Of a DNA stretch of 13,487 nucleotides, positions 7,114 through 13,487 are shown piece after piece (the first letter of the stretch is position 1; each line of letters begins with the position of its first letter). The stretch spans positions 1 through 13,487 of the forward strand of contig DJSQ01000047.1 in NCBI GenBank assembly GCA_002438075.1, in the 5' to 3' direction. The stretch comes from Clostridiales bacterium UBA6330 (GTDB lineage Bacteria > Bacillota > Clostridia > Oscillospirales > CAG-272). The translations under genes and the position numbers were made by a program. The notes under the pieces are model-generated. The model ran no database searches. It was given only the letters and a program-made list of their open reading frames with translations, and had not been told where the DNA came from.

Positions 7114-8634
7114 TCAGTATTTGGTTGCGATGAGCTTCTTCAGCTCGGTGTTCAGCTGGTCGACCTTGCCCTGCAAGCCCGAGCCGTTGGTGTTCCACCA
7201 CTCGGAGTAGCTCTGGGTCTTCATGCCGGCAATCGTGTAGCCGACCGAGGAGAGCGAGCCGAGGTCCTTTGCCATGTAGGAGGCGAGGTCATAGACGCGC
7301 CCTGCACGAATCAGCTCCAACGCGCGGAAGGAATTGGAATCCTGCGCGTACTTCTTCTGAATGGTGTCCTCATAGAAGGCGGGAATCACGCGGCGGTGTC
7401 CCTCGGCGGAAAGCGCTTCGAGAACCGCGCTGATGCACTCGTAGTCCTCCTCGCTCTTTCCGAGCGGAACGCCGAACACGTTTGCAACCGCGTCAACCCA
7501 TGCGTAGTATTCGTCAACCTCGGTGTCGTACTTCGGCCACGGCAGAATGCCGTAATCGAGGAAATCATTCTCAATTACCTTGCTGATATCGTAGAGACGC
7601 GCGTCCATGAACAGCACGTTTCCGGTTGCAAAGGTCTTAAAGAAGGACGCGGGCATATTGCCGAGGTAGAGCTTCACATTGTCCTGATTGACCAGACGGA
7701 AGAAATCGTCAAAGAGCAGAATGGTTTTCTGGCTGTTGACGGTCATTTGCAGGTTGCCGTCCTCGCCAACCTTGATTGCGCGCAGACCCGCAGAGTAAAG
7801 CGCCGTCATCGGTCCTCTCCATTGGGAGGTCATGTAGCCCGTCAGATCGCCGTTTTCGGGGTTCACATCGGTCCCGCTTCCGTCGTTGCTCTTGGCTTGC
7901 GCCACCATCTCGTAGAACATATCAAAGGTCCATGTGCCGTTCAGGACCGCCGCATACGGATCGTCCAGAACCAGATCGCGCAAAACCTTCTTGTTCATCG
8001 CCATAACAACCGTTGCACCGATGCCCTGATAGCTCAGGTCACCCGTCATGCACCAGACCGTATCCTGAATTGTGAAGTCGGAGATCATCCCCTGGCTCCA
8101 CCACGATTTCGTAAGGTCGACATACTCCAGATCGTACCAGTTCTTGAGGCGTCCCTCTACCGCATAGGTAAACAGTCCGCGCCCGTGGTCGGCAATCAGA
8201 TCGTAGGTGCCGTCGTTCAGCAGATTACGCACGCCTGCGGGGTCCAGCGTGTTGCTGTTTCCGCTCTGTCTGTCGATTTTCAGGAGCACACCCAGCCGCT
8301 TTTCCACGGCGCGGTTGCGGTAGTAGACCTGCTCGTCAACCGCAGTTGCCTTGCCCTGATTGATCGCTTCGTCATCAATCTCCATGTCACGAACATAGTA
8401 GTCGTTGTCGCGCATCAGAATCTTGATATCCCGATTGTCATAGTTGACATCGGGCAGGACCTCAACCTCTTCCTCTTCGCCGCCGTTTGTGGTCGGCTCT
8501 TCGGTTTCGCCGTTCTTGGCGGTTCCCGTCGGCGTGTTGCTCGGGTCCTTGCTTCCGTTACAGGATGCCAGAACGGGAATCAGCATCAACAGCGCCAGCA
8601 GGAGCGCAAGTCCGCTTTTCAGAATTGTTTTCAT
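7114..8634 (-). CDS. ABC-transporter substrate-binding lipoprotein (probable carbohydrate type)
   Basis: A 506-aa protein with a lipoprotein signal (LASC, C25), then a low-complexity Thr/Glu-rich linker to about residue 60 including a run of acidic residues. From about residue 65 it has the overall character of a family-1 type extracellular solute-binding protein. An example is YDLIADHGRGLFTYAVEGRLKNWYDL split across 144-169, where the protein describes the bound-ligand hinge region typical of these proteins. Length and signal fit Clostridia sugar or oligosaccharide binding proteins. No permease or ATPase gene is in the window, so it either partners with proteins encoded elsewhere or acts as an accessory binding protein. 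The ribosome site AGGAG is 7 bases before the start. It follows the 77-aa lipoprotein gene by 19 bp. The ligand is unknown. Confidence 0.82.
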   Translation of the reverse strand: MKTILKSGLALLLALLMLIPVLASCNGSKDPSNTPTGTAKNGETEEPTTNGGEEEEVEVLPDVNYDNRDIKILMRDNDYYVRDMEIDDEAINQGKATAVDEQVYYRNRAVEKRLGVLLKIDRQSGNSNTLDPAGVRNLLNDGTYDLIADHGRGLFTYAVEGRLKNWYDLEYVDLTKSWWSQGMISDFTIQDTVWCMTGDLSYQGIGATVVMAMNKKVLRDLVLDDPYAAVLNGTWTFDMFYEMVAQAKSNDGSGTDVNPENGDLTGYMTSQWRGPMTALYSAGLRAIKVGEDGNLQMTVNSQKTILLFDDFFRLVNQDNVKLYLGNMPASFFKTFATGNVLFMDARLYDISKVIENDFLDYGILPWPKYDTEVDEYYAWVDAVANVFGVPLGKSEEDYECISAVLEALSAEGHRRVIPAFYEDTIQKKYAQDSNSFRALELIRAGRVYDLASYMAKDLGSLSSVGYTIAGMKTQSYSEWWNTNGSGLQGKVDQLNTELKKLIATKY

Positions 8635-8653
8635 GTGGTTTCTCCTCGGGTTC

Positions 8654-8887
8654 TCAGAAATTATCGTTCACAACATCATCCTCGGTCTGGTCCTCATAGG
8701 GCACATCGCGCTCCTTGACGGGCGGCTTGGGGTCCTCGGGCTTTTCCGTGGTCTGTGCGGGGGCTTCGGTCTTGGTGGGGGCTTCGGTCTTTGCGGGCTC
8801 CTTGTTTTTGTCACCGCAGGAGACTGCCGCAAGCAGCATGACCGCAAGCATGGCAATTGCAAGAATGCGTTTCCAAAGTTTTTTCAT
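8654..8887 (-). CDS. Small lipoprotein with Thr/Pro/Glu-rich tail, function unknown
   Basis: A 77-aa protein with a clear lipoprotein signal (MKKLWKRILAIAML..., lipobox AVSC, C24), so the mature peptide is about 54 residues anchored on the outer face of the membrane. The tail is low complexity, with two KTEAP units, and ends in a very acidic segment (YEDQTEDDVVNDNF). There is no globular domain. The ribosome site GAGGAG precedes the ATG. It lies 15 bp after a secreted beta-helix gene and 19 bp before the substrate-binding protein gene, so it is co-expressed with both. It could be a spacer, tether or partner of the binding protein. I do not recognise a named family. Confidence 0.75.
   Translation of the reverse strand: MKKLWKRILAIAMLAVMLLAAVSCGDKNKEPAKTEAPTKTEAPAQTTEKPEDPKPPVKERDVPYEDQTEDDVVNDNF
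8759..8794. repeat. Two-copy 18-bp repeat coding for KTEAP units
   Basis: Two adjacent 18-bp units share their first 15 bases (GGGGGCTTCGGTCTT on the plus strand) and encode KTEAPx twice in the tail of the small lipoprotein. Such repeats can expand or contract by slippage and would change only the length of the surface linker. Confidence 0.6.
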
Positions 8888-8902
8888 GTTGCCTCTCCTC
8901 TC

Positions 8903-10447
8903 TCAGTTCGCAGAGGTGAACGCCAGAAGCGCCGCCTGCTGTGCTTTGGAATATTTGGTGTAAACGTCGCCGTCAACCTCAACATATTCGCCGTTTTCGA
9001 GCTTCCAATAGCTGTGGAGCGGGTTGGTGCAGCCGGATTTCAGCTCGGTGCTGACATCCGCCAGCGCGCGCCATGCCGCGTCCGCAATGCTGCTTGCCTC
9101 GCTCGGAGCCGCGTATGTAGTGATGGTTCCGAGGGTGGTGTCGGCATAAACGTAGGTAATGTAGGAGATTGCGCAGAACTTCACGCCGTAGTTGGCTTCC
9201 TTGATGTTCACCAGCGCGGTGCTGAGCGTCACACTGCCGCTCGAATTTTCCACAATGCCCTTCTCCGCCTTCACATCGAGATACTTGACATTTGCCGCCG
9301 TCAGCGCCTCAAGCGTGATATCGGTCATGTCCTTGATATCCTCGTAGCGGACGATCAGCGTGCCGTAGGAGAAGGAGGTCATGGTCCCGCGGTCAACCAT
9401 TGCCTTTGCAAAGTTGGCAACATCGGCGGAAATTGTGGTGGTAAAGCGCAAGCCGTAGCTGTCGTCCTTCATGCGCACGCTTGCCGCGCCCATGTCGGGC
9501 TTGTAGGAAAGGATGGTGTCCTTATCCACGTTCGGGGTGTCAATCCAAGTCTCACCCAGCTTGGTGTAAAGGTCCTTCCAAGCCGCCTTGACCTCGGGGT
9601 TGCCGTAGTCCTCATCGGTCGGTCCCGCAATGGTGACGGTTGTGTCCGACTTCGCCTTGCGCCAGCTACCCGTGTGCTCTGCGCTCGAGGAATCAATCAG
9701 CTTAACGGTGTGCGACAGAACCTCAAGCTCGGATTGCGTGGATTCGTAAATGGCATACTGCTTTGCGTCAATCGTCGAGTTCGCCTTCAGGACCAGCTTC
9801 GGAATGATTTCCCCTGCCTTCAGCTGTTCGTTTTCGTCCTTGCCCTCCAGATAAGCGCCGTGGCTGTTGGCGTTTGCGCCCTCGCCGTTGTTCTTCAGAA
9901 CCGCGCCCTCATCAAGTGTCAGCGCGCCGTAAACGATAACAGGGGTATTCCATGTTTTATCGGAAACACCGAGCTTTTCAAAGGTGCAGTTTTTCAGCGT
10001 CACCTTTGCCGAGCGCTCGATACGCATACCCGAAACGTTACCTGTCGCAACCGCATAGTTCATGCCGTCAATTGTCACGTTTGCGCTGTAGAAATGCAGA
10101 CCGTGCGTAACCGAGCTGCTGTAGGTATGACCGCCGCCAATGATGGTGTAGGTCTTGGTGTCGGTGTACGCTCTCTTTGCGGCATCCCAACCCACATACT
10201 CGTGTGCGGAATTGTTGGTGTAGTCCGCCAGCATATAGATGGTGTCGCCGTCAACAACGTCCAGATGTGCGTCAACCAGATTCTTGTAATACTTGTCATT
10301 CAGACGGAAATAGTAGCCCGCCTCAACTGCGGCATCGTCGCTGTCGTAGGTTGCCCCCTCCGCAGAAGCGGGAAGCATGACCGCCGCAAAGCAGGAAAGC
10401 AGCATTGCAAGCGCAAGCAGGCAGGAAAGCCATGATCTTTTCTTCAT
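8903..10447 (-). CDS. Secreted beta-helix (pectate-lyase-fold-like) protein, 514 aa
   Basis: An N-terminal signal peptide ends at about residue 29 (PASA before EGATY), with no lipobox or cell-wall sorting signal. Residues about 45-270 contain short hydrophobic rungs such as NVTIDGMNY (123-131), KVTLKNCTF (148-156) and ALTLDEGAVLKN (175-186), typical of right-handed parallel beta-helix proteins. No catalytic site is evident. After the motif TVTIAGPTDED (270-280) the protein changes to a separate domain at about 320-465 (ASVRMKDDSYGLRFTTTIS...). I remember similar uncharacterised domains in many Clostridia secreted proteins. The first 300 residues are closely related to the 832-aa neighbour, indicating tandem duplication. 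The ribosome site GAGAGGAA precedes the ATG. It may bind or process polysaccharides; this is inference from the fold. Confidence 0.8.
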   Translation of the reverse strand: MKKRSWLSCLLALAMLLSCFAAVMLPASAEGATYDSDDAAVEAGYYFRLNDKYYKNLVDAHLDVVDGDTIYMLADYTNNSAHEYVGWDAAKRAYTDTKTYTIIGGGHTYSSSVTHGLHFYSANVTIDGMNYAVATGNVSGMRIERSAKVTLKNCTFEKLGVSDKTWNTPVIVYGALTLDEGAVLKNNGEGANANSHGAYLEGKDENEQLKAGEIIPKLVLKANSTIDAKQYAIYESTQSELEVLSHTVKLIDSSSAEHTGSWRKAKSDTTVTIAGPTDEDYGNPEVKAAWKDLYTKLGETWIDTPNVDKDTILSYKPDMGAASVRMKDDSYGLRFTTTISADVANFAKAMVDRGTMTSFSYGTLIVRYEDIKDMTDITLEALTAANVKYLDVKAEKGIVENSSGSVTLSTALVNIKEANYGVKFCAISYITYVYADTTLGTITTYAAPSEASSIADAAWRALADVSTELKSGCTNPLHSYWKLENGEYVEVDGDVYTKYSKAQQAALLAFTSAN

Positions 10448-10487
10448 AAAAGTTCCTCTCTTTCTCGTGTTTGAATACAGACGGTTT

Positions 10488-10515
10488 CGGACCCGCCCCC
10501 GCAGGCGCGGGTCCG
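10488..10515 (-). promoter_or_regulatory. Hairpin in the gap after the 41-aa peptide gene
   Basis: A perfect 9-bp GC-rich stem (10488-10496 with 10507-10515, CGGACCCGC/GCGGGTCCG) encloses a 10-base loop. It begins 8 bp after the peptide stop codon on the minus strand. The sequence after it on that strand (AAACCGTCTG) has no T-run, so it is more likely an RNA-processing or 3'-end-protecting hairpin, or an attenuator, than a strong terminator. No convincing promoter is visible between it and the next start codon at 10447. Confidence 0.5.
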
Positions 10516-10523
10516 CTTTTGGG

Positions 10524-10649
10524 TTATCCCAGCTTCAGAACGGGCAATTCGTCATCGTTGCGGTCATTATCCACTGTGGAGGTGGTCAGAATGTCGGTCA
10601 GGTCGGCATCAATCAGCAGATAGCGCGGGTTCTCATACAATTTCTTCAT
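10524..10649 (-). CDS. Small peptide, 41 aa, unknown function
   Basis: The 41-codon frame begins MKKLYENPRYLLIDADLTDI and ends in a TAA. It has a strong GGGGAG ribosome site 6 bases upstream and starts 15 bp after the stop of the large beta-helix gene, so it is likely translated in the same operon. There is no signal peptide, membrane segment or cysteine. The pattern K-x-Y-E-x-P followed by D-I-L-T-T-S and an acidic DNDRNDDELPVL tail resembles short unannotated Clostridia peptides I recall, but I cannot verify this here. It could be a peptide precursor, a regulatory peptide or a small structural protein. Its length and position argue against a chance frame. Confidence 0.62.
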   Translation of the reverse strand: MKKLYENPRYLLIDADLTDILTTSTVDNDRNDDELPVLKLG

Positions 10650-10664
10650 GGTGTTCTCCCCCTC

Positions 10665-13163
10665 TCAGTTCGCCGCAAAGTAAGCCTTTGCCGCGTTTGC
10701 GTAGTTGACCAGCGCTTTGACCGTTGCGGTAAGCGTCTCGTCAAGGTCCTCGGTGTGAAGCGCCGTGTAAGCGTAGCTCATCGCGCTGTAGGTCACGGTC
10801 AGGTCACCAACCGTCACGGTGTAAGCTGTGGTCAGGTCGGAGGACTTGATGCCCGTAATCTCCACATAGTAAAGCTCGGTTTCGTTGTACTGCGTTGCGG
10901 TCAGAACGGTATCGCCCAGCTTGAACTCGTAATCCGAAATGCTCTTGCCGTCCGCAAGACGGAAATAGTGGCGGATAACGGTTTTGCTCTTGAGCAACAG
11001 GCTGGAGCCGAAGTAGGTCAAGCCATCAGTGGTGCCCGAAATGCTCGGCGCGTAGTCGTCCGCAACCGTGATAGCGGAGAAGTCGGGAGTCGTCAGCCCT
11101 GCGTTTGCAAGGTTGTCGGTGTTCTTCTCAAAGCTCAACTGTGCCGCCGCGCCGTAGTGGAGCATTGCGGTCACAAGCGCCTTGACGGATTCGGTTTGCG
11201 TTTCATCCTCCAGAATCCGCTTTGCATATTGGAGGACCGAAACGGTAATCTCTTTGGTGTTCCCTGCCGCTTCCAGCTTCACGGGAATTTCTGCGGTCAT
11301 TTCAGCCGCGCTGACGTTGACGGTGAAGCGGTAAAGATTCAGCAGACCGAACTTTGCCTCCTTCTTATTTGCATCGGCGAGCTTCATCGTAACGACCTCG
11401 CCGTTCGGGAGCGTAAAGGTCAGCTTCGTTTCGTTATCCGAAAGCGCCGCGTAAAGGTTGATTCCGATGTCGTCATTCAGAGAAAGACTGTAGCTGTCAA
11501 GCGTGTTGACGGTGTAAGTTTCGGTGCCGACGGTTAAGGTGCCGCCGATAACAACCGTACTTGCCTTGCCACTAAAGATATTGATACCGGATGTTTTCAA
11601 TGTACCGCCGTTGATTTTAACCGTTGCACCGCTTGCATCGTATGTCAGGATAAGTGTATCAGTCGGACGTGTGGTTTCAAACAAACCACCGTTGATAGTC
11701 AGGGTAGAATAAGTCATTACCTTTGTAGATTGAACAAGGTTTGTTGCGTAACCGCGATTGGCTGTTTTGACATGACCGCCATTGATAACAACATCGGAAG
11801 TTATTCCGTCAGACTTGATTGCAGTTCCGCAAACATCGATTGTTGCACCATCGTTGATTGCCAGCTTACCATAGTCTTTTGTGATCGAAACACCAACCCA
11901 CTCGCTGTTTCCGAGATTTACACGGTCGGTTCCGCTGTTTGTAACCTTTGCGCCGCTGTCAAGTGTAACATTAGCGCCTGCAAGGTCAAGAGTTCCTGTC
12001 CCGCCACCGTTTCCGTTTTGGAAGGTAATATTCTTCATTGTGCAGGTAACTTTTTCGCCGAGAGACAGCAGAGTGTAATTTCCGCCCGAAACAGTATAGC
12101 CCGCGCCGTCAAAGGTAAAGTTGATTGCAGTATCGGGAGCAAACGAAATCTTACTGTCCAGAATCACATTTGACAGCAGCCGGAGTGTACAACCGTTGGT
12201 TATTTCCTTAAAAGCCGCCGCCAAAGTGGGATACTTGGTTTCGCCGATTTGGGCAACATCCTCCGCTCCCCATTTCTGCCCTAACTGCAAGTAAAGTGTT
12301 TTCCATTTTTCGGTGATGGTTGCATCTTCCAAATCCTCCGCAGTCGGACCCGCCATTGTGACGGTTGTCCCAGATGCACCTTCACGTCCCTTAGTAGCAG
12401 TCAAGGTCACATTCGGGCTCTCAACCTGAATTACGGATTTTGCAGCTTCGTGAATAGCATTTTGCTTTGCTATAATTGTAGCATTAGATTTCAGAATTAC
12501 CTTTGGGATAATGGAGGAATCTGAAGAGCCATCCATCTTCTGTGCCGCAAGATACATCCCGTGGCTCGTAGCAGTAGATTTGTCGTTATTGTTTTTCAGG
12601 ACTGTCCCCTCATCAAGAGTGAGTGTTCCATAAACAATAATGGGGGCATTCCATGCGTTTGTTGCAGAGCCCGTCTTTTCAATTGTACAGTTCTTCAAGG
12701 TTACATTCGAGGTGTATTCCACACGGAACCCAGAAAAATTTCCATCCCCGTTAACGATGTAATTCAAATTGTTAATCGTAACATTTGCGCTACACAAATG
12801 CAAGCCGTGATTGAAAGTACTGGTGAATTTGTGGTTTCCGCCCTCAATTGTATAGGTTTTTGTTTCGGTGTACCTATTGGTTGCCGCATTCCAACCAACC
12901 CATTCGCAGGAAGAGTTATTATAGTCGGCAAGCATATAAACCGTGTCACCATCTGCAACATCAAGATGCGCATCAGCCAGATTTTTGTAATACTTCCCGT
13001 TCAGACGGAACACATACTTTTCCGCGATAGCAGCTTCATCGCTTTCATAGGTCGCCCCCTCCGCTGATGCGGGAATCATGACGATTGTCAGGCAGGAAAG
13101 GAGCATCGCAACGCTCAACAGAAGCGACAGGATCGAGAGGCGCGAATGTTTTCTTTTCAGCAT
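10665..13163 (-). CDS. Large secreted beta-helix protein with C-terminal Clostridia-type domain, 832 aa
   Basis: The start at 13163 is chosen because AGAGG lies 8 bases upstream and a signal peptide follows, cleaved after PASA (about residue 34). The frame is open much further upstream, but that stretch has no signal or ribosome site. Residues about 45-270 match the 514-aa neighbour (NVTINNLNY, NVTLKNCTI, TLTLDEGTVLKN). A second beta-helix block at about 304-545 begins AQIGETKYPTLAAAF and has three ING-G rungs (460-463, 490-493, 517-520). Residues about 555-832 form a two-part beta-rich domain with the repeated motifs KALVTAMLHYGAAAQ and KALVNYANAAKAY; I recall such domains in many secreted Clostridia proteins, without a known function. 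No catalytic residues or wall anchor are evident. It may bind or cut polysaccharides, or be an adhesin. It is the first gene of the long operon. Confidence 0.8.
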   Translation of the reverse strand: MLKRKHSRLSILSLLLSVAMLLSCLTIVMIPASAEGATYESDEAAIAEKYVFRLNGKYYKNLADAHLDVADGDTVYMLADYNNSSCEWVGWNAATNRYTETKTYTIEGGNHKFTSTFNHGLHLCSANVTINNLNYIVNGDGNFSGFRVEYTSNVTLKNCTIEKTGSATNAWNAPIIVYGTLTLDEGTVLKNNNDKSTATSHGMYLAAQKMDGSSDSSIIPKVILKSNATIIAKQNAIHEAAKSVIQVESPNVTLTATKGREGASGTTVTMAGPTAEDLEDATITEKWKTLYLQLGQKWGAEDVAQIGETKYPTLAAAFKEITNGCTLRLLSNVILDSKISFAPDTAINFTFDGAGYTVSGGNYTLLSLGEKVTCTMKNITFQNGNGGGTGTLDLAGANVTLDSGAKVTNSGTDRVNLGNSEWVGVSITKDYGKLAINDGATIDVCGTAIKSDGITSDVVINGGHVKTANRGYATNLVQSTKVMTYSTLTINGGLFETTRPTDTLILTYDASGATVKINGGTLKTSGINIFSGKASTVVIGGTLTVGTETYTVNTLDSYSLSLNDDIGINLYAALSDNETKLTFTLPNGEVVTMKLADANKKEAKFGLLNLYRFTVNVSAAEMTAEIPVKLEAAGNTKEITVSVLQYAKRILEDETQTESVKALVTAMLHYGAAAQLSFEKNTDNLANAGLTTPDFSAITVADDYAPSISGTTDGLTYFGSSLLLKSKTVIRHYFRLADGKSISDYEFKLGDTVLTATQYNETELYYVEITGIKSSDLTTAYTVTVGDLTVTYSAMSYAYTALHTEDLDETLTATVKALVNYANAAKAYFAAN

Positions 13164-13354
13164 GATAGGAACCTCTTTTCTTTCATATTTTTCTGATTCG
13201 GATTGTTCTTGTTTGTGCGCTGACCTCGGGTCTTCATTTCCGTCCGTCTCATTGCGGCGGTTGCCACAGCCTTTCTCTGCGGCTCCCCTTGTTTTGCCCC
13301 GCCGATTCGGGCGAAAACGGGCTTCATTCCAAGCGCACGCGGAATTCCGCCCCC
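13164..13354. other. Upstream leader of the long operon, no gene seen
   Basis: About 190 bp separate the beta-helix gene start from the terminator on its right. The minus-strand frame is open here, but it has no ribosome site or protein-like features. No convincing -35/-10 pair is visible on the minus strand. A 12-bp perfect palindrome, GCGGAATTCCGC, lies at 13339-13350. The promoter of the operon is therefore either weak, unusual, or to the right of the window with read-through of the terminator. Confidence 0.4.
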
Positions 13355-13411
13355 AAAAAAGCACAAAAAACCGGACCTCTTTCCGCACGCGCGAAAAGAA
13401 GATCCGGTTTT
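13355..13411 (-). terminator. Intrinsic terminator upstream of the long operon
   Basis: A 9-bp outer stem (13367-13375 with 13403-13411, AAAACCGGA/TCCGGTTTT) has an imperfect CTCTTTC/GAAAAGAAG inner arm. On the minus strand it is followed by two T-runs within 16 bases (13370 down to 13355). This is a good intrinsic terminator for a minus-strand transcript arriving from the right. It could end an upstream gene, or act as an attenuator in the leader of the long operon. A TTTT on the other side allows weak plus-strand use as well. Confidence 0.7.
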
Positions 13412-13413
13412 CC

Positions 13414-13487
13414 GACATATGGATAGAGCACCCCAACCTTCGGGGCGCAAGGAAAATTACCTGTTACAAGGCGCAAACAGGTCTGTC
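13414..13487 (-). other. Possible structured RNA at the right edge (three-way junction)
   Basis: On the minus strand, stem P2 (13476-13482 with 13459-13465, ACCTGTT/AACAGGT) and stem P3 (13442-13448 with 13428-13434, GCGCCCC/GGGGTGC with one G-U) are enclosed by a 4-bp closing pair, GACA/TGTC (13484-13487 with 13414-13417), which may extend past the edge. It sits directly before the terminator, the layout of riboswitches and other leader RNAs. I could not match it to a known riboswitch class, and it could also be the tail of an upstream gene. Confidence 0.35.

Noticed and set aside
7396..8718. Long plus-strand frame opposite the substrate-binding protein
   Set aside because: There is no ribosome site and no protein-like features. 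The minus strand encodes a clear lipoprotein over the same bases.
8444..10435. Long open frame on the plus strand (663 codons)
   Set aside because: It lies antisense to the two lipoprotein genes and the secreted beta-helix gene, which have ribosome sites, signal peptides and recognisable domains. The plus-strand product is Val/Arg/Cys-rich without domains, as expected for a shadow frame in GC-rich DNA.
13164..13436. An upstream start that would add 91 residues to the large beta-helix protein
   Set aside because: The added residues cross the terminator hairpin, lack a ribosome site and would bury the signal peptide. The start at 13163 has both a ribosome site and a signal peptide.
1..13487. 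CRISPR arrays, insertion sequences, tRNA or rRNA genes
   Set aside because: No regularly spaced repeats, transposase-like frames, terminal inverted repeats or tRNA/rRNA signatures were seen on either strand.

Overview
The window looks like part of a chromosome from an uncultured anaerobic Clostridia-type bacterium (Firmicutes). Oscillospirales or Christensenellales of a gut or rumen community would fit best. This is inferred from the moderately high GC of most genes, strong AGGAGG-type ribosome sites, Gram-positive lipoprotein signals, and long secreted proteins whose C-terminal domains I remember as common in that group. No rRNA, tRNA, CRISPR array or transposase is visible.

Layout. Positions 1-57 hold the first 19 codons of a minus-strand gene that leaves the window. 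Positions 58-223 are a compact divergent control region with two good sigma-A promoters and a LacI-type operator. A plus-strand LacI-family regulator follows (224-1243) and ends at a strong hairpin terminator. Everything from there to the right edge is on the minus strand. Read in transcription order (right to left), it holds: a possible structured RNA and an intrinsic terminator at the right edge; a large secreted beta-helix protein (832 aa); a 41-aa peptide gene; a second secreted beta-helix protein (514 aa); a 77-aa lipoprotein; an ABC-transporter substrate-binding lipoprotein (506 aa); and a 904-aa lipoprotein combining a degenerate glycerophosphodiesterase-like region with a calcineurin-type phosphoesterase. 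Gaps between these six genes are 15-76 bp, so they probably form one operon of about 8.8 kb. A 150-bp gap then carries a fresh promoter, paired direct repeats and a 5' hairpin. It is followed by a two-gene operon: a cytoplasmic calcineurin-type phosphoesterase and a GH36 (raffinose-synthase/alkaline alpha-galactosidase-like) enzyme.

How the parts may work together (inference). The long operon encodes a surface layer of proteins: two secreted beta-helix proteins that could bind or cut polysaccharide, a small lipoprotein, a solute-binding lipoprotein, and a membrane-anchored phosphoesterase. The two-gene operon encodes intracellular enzymes acting on phosphoesters and alpha-galactosides. The cytoplasmic phosphoesterase is a full-length paralogue of the C-terminal domain of the surface lipoprotein, so related chemistry may occur on both sides of the membrane. 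A galactosylated, phosphate-containing glycan is one possible substrate, but the sequence does not prove it.

The most notable points are the fusion lipoprotein with a probably inactive GDPD-like domain, the soluble/anchored phosphoesterase pair, the tandem beta-helix paralogues with exchanged C-termini and different base composition, the uncharacterised 41-aa peptide, and several unexplained RNA hairpins.
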